11,436 nucleotides of DNA, from the NCBI GenBank assembly GCA_035691185.1, contig DASSJN010000095.1, forward strand, positions 1 to 11,436. Direction: 5' to 3'. Within the stretch, counting starts at the first letter, position 1; every line of letters begins with the position of its first letter. Made by a program: the position numbers and the translations under genes. This document shows, one piece after another, positions 6,497 through 11,436 of the stretch. The stretch is from RPQJ01 sp035691185 (GTDB lineage: Bacteria; Pseudomonadota; Gammaproteobacteria; Steroidobacterales; Steroidobacteraceae). The notes beneath the pieces are model-generated. The model searched no databases. It was given only the letters and a program-made list of their open reading frames with translations, and was not told where the DNA came from.

Positions 6497-8059
6497 ATGG
6501 CCAGCAATGAGCGGCGGCGGCGCGGTATGGCGCCCGAACGCCACGAGCGGATGTCCGCCGTCGACACCGCCTGGCTGCGCATGGACGGCGCCGGCAACGC
6601 CATGATGATCGTGAGCGTCATGGCGACTGCGACGCCCGTCCGCGCGGCCGACCTGCGCCAGGTCATCGCGACGCGCCTGCTCTGCTTCCCGCGGTTCCTG
6701 CGACGGCCGGTGCCGGATGCGCTCGGCGCCTCCTGGCACGAGCACGCGGATTTCGACCTCGACGAGCACTTCGTCATGACGCGGCTGCCGGAGCCGGCCG
6801 GACAGGCCGAGCTGCAGGCCCTGGCCGCGCGGCTCGCGAGCGAGCGGCTCGACCCGGAACGTCCGCAGTGGCAGGTCCACTTCGTCGAGCGCTACGGCAG
6901 CGGCAGCGCCTGGGTGCTGCGCGTGCACCACTGTTACGCCGACGGCATGGCGATGGTCCGCGTGCTGCTGTCGCTGACCGAACAGGACTCGGGCCCCGCT
7001 CTCGCGGCCTCGCAAGCGGCAGTCTCCCGTGGCGCGCGCCGCCCTGCGGCCGGGGGGCGTGGTGCGGCCATGCGGCCGCTCGTCAACTGGCTGGACCATC
7101 TCTCGCAACCTGCCGGCGACATCCTGGAGAGCGCCCTGGCCGAAGGCGCGCGGCTGCTGGAGTCGGGCGTGCATCAGCTGTTCCACCCCGACAACGCAGC
7201 GAACCTCGCGGTGCAGGCGAGCGGCATGGTCGCCGAGTTCGCGCGCGTCCTCGCACTGCCCGACGACCCCGCCACTCCGCTGCGCGGCACGCTGAGCGGC
7301 GTCAAGCGGGTGGCGTGGTCCGCGCCGCTCGAGCTGGCGGACGTCAGGATCGTCGGCAAGGCGCTCGGCTGCACGATCAACGACGTGCTGATGGCGACCG
7401 TGGCCGGGGCGCTCGGCGCGCACCTGCGCGAGACGCACGGATTCGACACAACGGAGCTCGTGCTGCGGGCTTCCGTGCCGGTCAACCTGCGCGCGGCCGA
7501 GGAGCCGATGGCGCTCGGCAACAAGTTCGGACTCGTCTTCGTCGACCTGCCGGTCGGCACGCGCAACCCGCTGCAACGCGTGTTCCGCATGCACGACACG
7601 ATGCGGGCGCTCAAGGGCTCGCTGCAGCCGCCGATGTCGCTGATGGTGCTCGGCATGATGGGCATGATGCCGTCGGCACTGCAGGCGCCGGCGATCGAGC
7701 TGTTCAGCCGCAAGGGCACGCTGGTCGCGTCCAACGTGCCGGGGCCGCAGGCGCCGCTCTTTCTTTGCGGCCAACGCATCAGCGAGATGTACTTCTGGGT
7801 GCCGCAGAGCGGCTCGATGGGCATCGGCATCAGCATCCTGTCGTACGCGGGCAAGGTGTTCTTTGGAATCATTGCCGATCGCAACCTGCTGCCCGGGCCG
7901 GAAAAGGTCGTCGATCGCTTCGTGGCGGAGTTCGAGCGACTGCTGCTCGGCGCGACGGTCGGGTTGCTCGCGCTGCGCGAGCGCCAGGGCCCACGACCGC
8001 GACGCAAGACGCGTACCGACGCGCGTCGTCAGACGGATCGACCTGCGGGAAGTACGTAA
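6497..8059 (+). CDS. Wax ester synthase / acyl-CoA:diacylglycerol acyltransferase (WS/DGAT)
   Basis: This 520-residue protein transfers acyl groups from acyl-CoA to fatty alcohols (wax esters) or diacylglycerol (triacylglycerol), usually at the inner membrane face and lipid inclusions. The active-site HHxxxDG motif is intact as HHCYADG (144-150). The ND motif is at 295-296 (TINDVLMA), GNKFG at 341-345 and SNVPGP at 412-417; the C-terminal WS_DGAT domain ends near residue 483. The usual PLW motif reads PQW (123-125). A basic Arg-rich tail (about 494-516) follows. The start is uncertain: a GTG at 6470 and ATGs at 6527 and 6551 are in frame. The ATG at 6497 is preferred for the GGGGG run 5-6 bases upstream, although the core homology begins only at about residue 20 (SAVDTAWLRMD). 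It is divergent from the fatty acyl-CoA reductase. Confidence 0.92.
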   Translation: MASNERRRRGMAPERHERMSAVDTAWLRMDGAGNAMMIVSVMATATPVRAADLRQVIATRLLCFPRFLRRPVPDALGASWHEHADFDLDEHFVMTRLPEPAGQAELQALAARLASERLDPERPQWQVHFVERYGSGSAWVLRVHHCYADGMAMVRVLLSLTEQDSGPALAASQAAVSRGARRPAAGGRGAAMRPLVNWLDHLSQPAGDILESALAEGARLLESGVHQLFHPDNAANLAVQASGMVAEFARVLALPDDPATPLRGTLSGVKRVAWSAPLELADVRIVGKALGCTINDVLMATVAGALGAHLRETHGFDTTELVLRASVPVNLRAAEEPMALGNKFGLVFVDLPVGTRNPLQRVFRMHDTMRALKGSLQPPMSLMVLGMMGMMPSALQAPAIELFSRKGTLVASNVPGPQAPLFLCGQRISEMYFWVPQSGSMGIGISILSYAGKVFFGIIADRNLLPGPEKVVDRFVAEFERLLLGATVGLLALRERQGPRPRRKTRTDARRQTDRPAGST

Positions 8060-8078
8060 GGGAGAGGTTCCTATCGGA

Positions 8079-8106
8079 TTGACACACTGCAGCAAGGCCC
8101 TAGCAT
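8079..8106 (+). promoter_or_regulatory. Sigma70-type promoter of the phasin-patatin operon
   Basis: A perfect TTGACA (8079-8084) is followed after 16 bases by TAGCAT (8101-8106, 4 of 6). Transcription would begin near 8113, giving a leader of about 36 bases before the phasin ATG at 8149. It lies in the 89-base gap after the wax ester synthase, so the downstream genes can be expressed independently of it. Confidence 0.6.
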
Positions 8107-8135
8107 CGCGCAGAATACGTGCACGGCCGATGCAC

Positions 8136-8142
8136 CGGGAGA
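8136..8142 (+). promoter_or_regulatory. Ribosome-binding site of the phasin gene
   Basis: CGGGAGA lies 6 bases before the ATG at 8149 and favours this start over the in-frame ATG at 8119, which has no comparable site and is only a few bases after the predicted transcription start. Confidence 0.5.
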
Positions 8143-8148
8143 CCTGCC

Positions 8149-8730
8149 ATGGCGAACCGCGACACCAGCAGCGATCGACAGCGTGCCCGGAAGCGAGCGG
8201 GTGGACGCACGAGTTCCAGGGTACCGCCCCGCGCACGCCCGCGTCGCGCCGCGGACGAGGCGCAGTCCGCGCAGGCGCAACTGTTGCAGAACGTGCAGCA
8301 GATCTGGCTGGCGGGCATGGGGTCCATCGCACGCGCCCAGAAGGACGGCCCGTCGGCGTTCACGGACGCGGTGCTCGAGGGACTGCGGCTGCTGAACCAG
8401 TCGCGCTCGACGGCGCAGCGCATGGTGCGCGACGCCTTCGAGAGCGCGCAGGAAACGCTGCAGACACGCGTCGGCGGCGCCCGCGACCAGGCTCAGGACA
8501 CCTGGGACAACCTCGAGAGCCTGTTCCAGAGCCGCGTGCAGCGCGCGATGCACCAGCTCGGCGTGCCCACCGCCGAGGAAATCCGCGTGCTGACCAGGCG
8601 TGTCGCCGAGCTCAACGAGAACGTCAAGCGCATCGATGCGCGTGGGCGCGTGCGCAAGGTGGCGGGCGCCGGGCGGCGTGCCGGCAAGCGTGCGCGCAAG
8701 AGCGTCGCCTCGACGCCGGCCGCGAAGTGA
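8149..8730 (+). CDS. Phasin, poly(hydroxyalkanoate) granule-associated protein (PhaI/PhaF type)
   Basis: The 193-residue protein has the phasin core at about residues 42-162: LLQNVQQIWLAGMGSIARAQKDG (cut here to its key LLQNVQQIWLAG, 45-56), an amphipathic helical stretch to about 135, then LGVPTAEEIRVLTRRVAEL (137-155), typical of PhaI/PhaF-family proteins including the C-terminal coiled-coil oligomerisation segment. Such proteins coat polyester granules, and PhaF also binds DNA through a basic tail. Here both ends are strongly basic: residues 8-33 (RQRARKRAGGR) and 164-185 (RKVAGAGRRAGKRARK). No PHA synthase is in the window, while wax ester synthesis genes are adjacent, so the coated inclusion could be PHA, wax ester or both. 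It heads a tight operon behind the TTGACA-N16-TAGCAT promoter. Confidence 0.85.
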   Translation: MANRDTSSDRQRARKRAGGRTSSRVPPRARPRRAADEAQSAQAQLLQNVQQIWLAGMGSIARAQKDGPSAFTDAVLEGLRLLNQSRSTAQRMVRDAFESAQETLQTRVGGARDQAQDTWDNLESLFQSRVQRAMHQLGVPTAEEIRVLTRRVAELNENVKRIDARGRVRKVAGAGRRAGKRARKSVASTPAAK

Positions 8731-8766
8731 CGACCCGGTACGGACGGGGTCCACGGAGGTGCGGCC

Positions 8767-10017
8767 ATGCTCGACCTGCAACCCGCCACCGCGCGTAGAC
8801 CCGGACCCAGCCATCGTCGGTTCGGCCTCGCCCTCGCGGGTGGCGGGCCGCTCGGCGCGTTCTACGAGGTCGGCTGCCTGCATGCGATCGAGGAAGCGCT
8901 CGACGGTTTCGGCCTGACCGAACTCGAGATGTACGTCGGCGTCAGTTCCGGTGCGATGATCGCGGCCGGGCTCGCCAACGGCTTCGACACGGCCGACATG
9001 GGGCTCGTGTTCATCCACAACGAGTCGAGCGAACTCAAGTTCTCCCCGGCATGGTTCCTGGTGCCGGCGGTGGGCGAATACCTGCGACGCATCGCGGGCG
9101 CGCCCGGCCTGGTGGCCGACATCGCGCTCGAGTATCTCAAGGACCCCGGGCGCGACTGGGCCGAGATCATCGATCCGCTCGGCCGGCTGCTGCCGACCGG
9201 CATCTGCGACAACCGGCCGCTCGAGCGCCTGCTGGCGGAACTGTTCTCGCAGGGTGGCCGCACCAACGATTTCCGCCAGCTCGTGCCACGCCTCTACGTC
9301 ATGGCGACCGAGCTGAACACGGGCCATCCGGTGCGATTCGGCGAACCCGGCTTCGACCACGTGCCGATATCACGCGCGATCCAGGCGAGCACGGCGCTTC
9401 CCGGCCTGTACCCGCCCGTCACCATCGACGGCCGCGTCTACGCCGACGGCGCCCTGGTCAAGACCATGCACGCCTCCGTGCTGCTCGAAGCCGGCGCCGA
9501 CTTCGTCATCTGCGTCAATCCGCTGGTCGCGTTCGACGCATCGAGTGCGTCGCGGCCGCCCGACGGCTATCCGCCGCCGGAGCACGAGTTGACGACCGGC
9601 GGCCTGCCGACGGTGCTGAGCCAGACATTCCGGTCGCTGATCCAGTCGCGCATGCGCGTCGGCATGCGGGACTACCGGCGACGATACCCGCGCGCCGACG
9701 TGCTGCTGTTCGAGCCGGACCGCGGCGACGCGAGTCTGTTCTTCCAGAACGTGTTTCGGTATGCGGACCGCGCGGACCTCGCCGAGCACGCGTACCAGCG
9801 GACGCGTCACGATCTGCGTCGGCACGCCGCGGCACTCCAGAAGATGCTGCAGAGGCACGACGTGCGGCTGCGTCTCGACGTACTGCACGACCGCTCGCGG
9901 ACCTTTGCCCGGGCGGTCGACGCCCGCAAGCGTCGACAGTTGCCGCTGGTCGGTCCGCTGCACGCCGCCCTCGATCGGCTCGAGCAGGCAATGCCACTGG
10001 ACGGGGCCGGCGTTTGA
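8767..10017 (+). CDS. Patatin-like phospholipase/lipase family protein
   Basis: The 416-residue protein has all patatin hallmarks: the oxyanion-hole AGGGPLG (24-30), the nucleophile elbow GVSSG (58-62, Ser60), AIQASTALPG (204-213) and the catalytic DGA (227-229, Asp227). The Ser-Asp dyad hydrolyses acyl esters of phospholipids or neutral lipids in this family. No signal peptide is seen, so a cytoplasmic or granule-surface site is likely. The patatin domain ends near residue 255, and an unassigned, Arg-rich, mostly helical C-terminal region of about 160 residues follows. A strong GGAGGT (8755-8760) lies 6 bases before the ATG. It follows the phasin by 36 bases, which suggests a role in lipid or polyester inclusion turnover, although phospholipid remodelling is equally possible. 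Confidence 0.9.
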   Translation: MLDLQPATARRPGPSHRRFGLALAGGGPLGAFYEVGCLHAIEEALDGFGLTELEMYVGVSSGAMIAAGLANGFDTADMGLVFIHNESSELKFSPAWFLVPAVGEYLRRIAGAPGLVADIALEYLKDPGRDWAEIIDPLGRLLPTGICDNRPLERLLAELFSQGGRTNDFRQLVPRLYVMATELNTGHPVRFGEPGFDHVPISRAIQASTALPGLYPPVTIDGRVYADGALVKTMHASVLLEAGADFVICVNPLVAFDASSASRPPDGYPPPEHELTTGGLPTVLSQTFRSLIQSRMRVGMRDYRRRYPRADVLLFEPDRGDASLFFQNVFRYADRADLAEHAYQRTRHDLRRHAAALQKMLQRHDVRLRLDVLHDRSRTFARAVDARKRRQLPLVGPLHAALDRLEQAMPLDGAGV

Positions 10018-10781
10018 AGCTGCTGGGGATCGAGATCGGCGCACCGCCGTCGCAGCGCGGGCACCTCGGTCGCCTGCTGGAGCGTAACGCCGCGCTGCGT
10101 GACGTCTTCACCGCAGACCCGAGGCTGGCCCGGCAGCTGCGGCGACTGCAGAAATGGCAGTCGAAGCGGCTGTTGCGCTCGCACGCCGACCTGCACGCGA
10201 GCCCGCGGTACCGGCTCGCCATCGAGTTCTTCTTCAACGAGCTCTACAGCGGCGGCGACGCGAAACGGCGCGATACGGACCTGATGAAGGTCCAGACGGC
10301 GATGGAGCGCCTGCTGCCGCGCGAGGGGCTCGAGGCCCTGTGTCTCGCCATCGAGCTCGAGACCCTGTCGCAGGAGCTCGACGCGGACCTCGCGCGCGCA
10401 CTGCCCGACGCGCCGATCACGGTGCCGCGATACGCGGAGGCATATCGTGCCGCGGGTCGCGCAGCGGATCGCCGTCGTCAGATAGAATTGACGTCCGAGG
10501 TCGGCACCTATCTCGACGGCGTGGTGCGAAGACCGATGGTTCGCGCGCTCGTCAGGCTGGCGCGCGCACCCGCGCACGCGGCAGGATTCGGACTGCTGCA
10601 GGAATTCCTCGAGCGCGGCCTGCTCGCCTTCGAGGCGATGCACGGCGCGCAGGAGTTCGTGGAGACGATCCGGGCGCGTGAACTGCGGGCGTCGGCCCGT
10701 CTGTTCGCCGGCGAACCGGATCCGTTCGAGTTCGAGAACAGGGCGAAACCCACACGCAGGCTGAAGGCAACCAGCGGATGA
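10014..10781 (+). CDS. Uncharacterised FF-x-ELY motif protein, coupled to the patatin gene
   Basis: The frame runs to the TGA at 10779. The only sensible start is a TTG at 10014, whose last two bases overlap the patatin TGA (TTGA), with an ACGGGG-like site upstream; this yields 255 residues. The protein is helical, charged and soluble, with no signal peptide or membrane segment. The most distinctive segment is RLAIEFFFNELYSGGDAKRR (67-86), which looks like the proteobacterial proteins named only by an FFLEELY motif. A second helical region (about 159-230) contains LLQEFLERGLLAFEAM (194-209). The function is unknown. Tight translational coupling to patatin and the following membrane protein suggests it works with them. 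Confidence is high for the gene, moderate for the start, and low for any role. Confidence 0.75.
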   Translation: MKLLGIEIGAPPSQRGHLGRLLERNAALRDVFTADPRLARQLRRLQKWQSKRLLRSHADLHASPRYRLAIEFFFNELYSGGDAKRRDTDLMKVQTAMERLLPREGLEALCLAIELETLSQELDADLARALPDAPITVPRYAEAYRAAGRAADRRRQIELTSEVGTYLDGVVRRPMVRALVRLARAPAHAAGFGLLQEFLERGLLAFEAMHGAQEFVETIRARELRASARLFAGEPDPFEFENRAKPTRRLKATSG

Positions 10782-11436
10782 GCGCGAGCGGCAAGACCAC
10801 CCGGACACCGAAAACCAAGACCCGCAAACCGCCACCCCGGTGGCGCAGGTTCCTCGTCCAGGCCGAGCTCGAACTGCCGCCGCCCTCCTCGCATGCGCCG
10901 GCGGCGGCGCTGGATCCGGATGCATCGCCGCCCGGCATGGATCCCCCCGACACACCGTGGTGGCGGTCGACCGGCGCGGTGCTCGGCCTCGCGCTCGCCT
11001 GCGCCTTGCTGCTCGTCGTGACGGGCGTCGCGCTGCGGAACGGCGCGCGGGATCGCGAGGCGGCAGCAGCGGCCGAGGAACGTGCCGCGACCCTGACCCT
11101 GCGCGCGGTCAACAGCGAGCGGACGTTGCGCATCGCGCCGAACCCGGGGAGCTGGTCGGCGAGCGCGGATTCGACGATCGCCTGGCCGCAGCCACCGCAG
11201 TTGCTCGAGCTGCACTTTCCGGTGGGCTACACGCAGTACCGGACGTTCGCGCTGGTCGTCGACAAGGTCGATCACGGCCGCGTGATGGTCATCGAGCGCC
11301 TGGCGCCTGACTCCAATCGTGACCTCCGACTCTCGATCAACAGCTCGGCCTTCGGGCCCGGCGAGTACCGCATGCGCATCCAGGGCTACACCTGGCGCGG
11401 CGAGCGCAACGACGTGGGCTGGGTGCGCCTGGTCGT
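10778..11436 (+). CDS. Membrane-anchored extracytoplasmic protein, unknown function (3' end outside window)
   Basis: The ATG at 10778 overlaps the previous stop as ATGA, and the frame stays open to the end of the window (219 complete codons plus two bases). Residues 1-62 are a basic, then Pro-rich cytoplasmic segment (GKTTRTPKTKTRKPPPRWRR at 5-24; PPPSSHAP near 34-41). One transmembrane helix lies at about 65-86, flanked by DTPWWR and RNGARDRE. An Ala/Glu helix (94-105) follows, then a probably periplasmic beta-rich domain including LLELHFP (142-148), YRTFALVV, and RLSINSSAFGPGEYRMRIQGY (parts of 184-204). The last part resembles the Ig-like C-terminal segments of some putative anti-sigma or carrier proteins, but no zinc-finger is seen at the N-terminus, so an anti-sigma call is not supported. 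Confidence 0.75.
   Translation, partial: MSASGKTTRTPKTKTRKPPPRWRRFLVQAELELPPPSSHAPAAALDPDASPPGMDPPDTPWWRSTGAVLGLALACALLLVVTGVALRNGARDREAAAAAEERAATLTLRAVNSERTLRIAPNPGSWSASADSTIAWPQPPQLLELHFPVGYTQYRTFALVVDKVDHGRVMVIERLAPDSNRDLRLSINSSAFGPGEYRMRIQGYTWRGERNDVGWVRLV

Noticed and set aside
4369..6510. A 713-codon open frame on the plus strand opposite the acyl-CoA reductase
   Set aside because: Arg/Asp/His/Val-rich composition without any motif, exactly antisense to a clear two-domain SDR enzyme; a typical shadow frame in GC-rich DNA.
8119..8148. ATG at 8119 as start of the phasin
   Set aside because: No ribosome-binding site and only a few bases after the predicted transcription start; 8149 has GGGAGA at good spacing.
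6413..8332. 639-codon minus-strand frame opposite the wax ester synthase
   Set aside because: His/Arg/Gln-rich shadow; the plus strand has HHxxxDG, ND and NVPGP motifs.
8732..8751. GACCC/GGGTC hairpin between phasin and patatin as a terminator or attenuator
   Set aside because: Only a 5-bp stem, no T run, and it sits just before a strong GGAGGT site of a gene that looks co-transcribed.
10508..11275. Minus-strand frames opposite the last two genes
   Set aside because: Arg-rich composition and no motifs, while the plus strand shows ATGA coupling and a clear membrane segment.
10778..11436. Reading the last gene as an anti-sigma factor
   Set aside because: There is a single membrane span and an extracytoplasmic domain, but no zinc-finger HxxxCxxC motif or other anti-sigma signature in the N-terminal segment, and no sigma factor gene nearby.

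Overview
The window is a GC-rich (about two-thirds G+C by eye), densely coded bacterial chromosome segment with no rRNA, tRNA, CRISPR array, transposase or phage gene. The gene families point to a gammaproteobacterium or close relative: a 2-oxoacid:ferredoxin oxidoreductase (korAB), a DUF4124 periplasmic protein, a fused two-domain fatty acyl-CoA reductase of the Marinobacter type, a WS/DGAT wax ester synthase and a PhaI/PhaF-type phasin. I cannot name a genus.

Left part (1-4095). The 3' end of korA is followed by korB. They are separated by a 131-bp gap filled by an inverted-repeat element built from 7-bp units. A small hairpin follows korB. Next come a secreted DUF4124 protein with an apparently duplicated two-cysteine module, a diacylglycerol/sphingosine kinase-family lipid kinase 8 bp downstream, and a zinc-binding GFA-family protein. 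A convergent small single-span membrane protein closes the block. A gene-poor stretch of 267 bp (4096-4362) follows.

Right part (4363-11436). This part looks like a neutral-lipid storage locus. A fatty acyl-CoA reductase (minus strand) is divergent from a wax ester synthase/diacylglycerol acyltransferase (plus strand). Together they would turn acyl-CoA into fatty alcohol and then wax ester, or make triacylglycerol. Behind a clear sigma70-type promoter lies a tightly packed plus-strand operon. It encodes a phasin (granule coat protein), a patatin-like lipase/phospholipase, a protein with an FF-x-ELY motif of unknown function that starts at a TTG overlapping the patatin stop, and a membrane-anchored extracytoplasmic protein that starts inside an ATGA overlap and runs off the window.

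The layout suggests that synthesis, coating and turnover of intracellular lipid or polyester inclusions are encoded together. The last two genes are the best candidates for undescribed parts. Functions come from family motifs read by eye; no database search was run.
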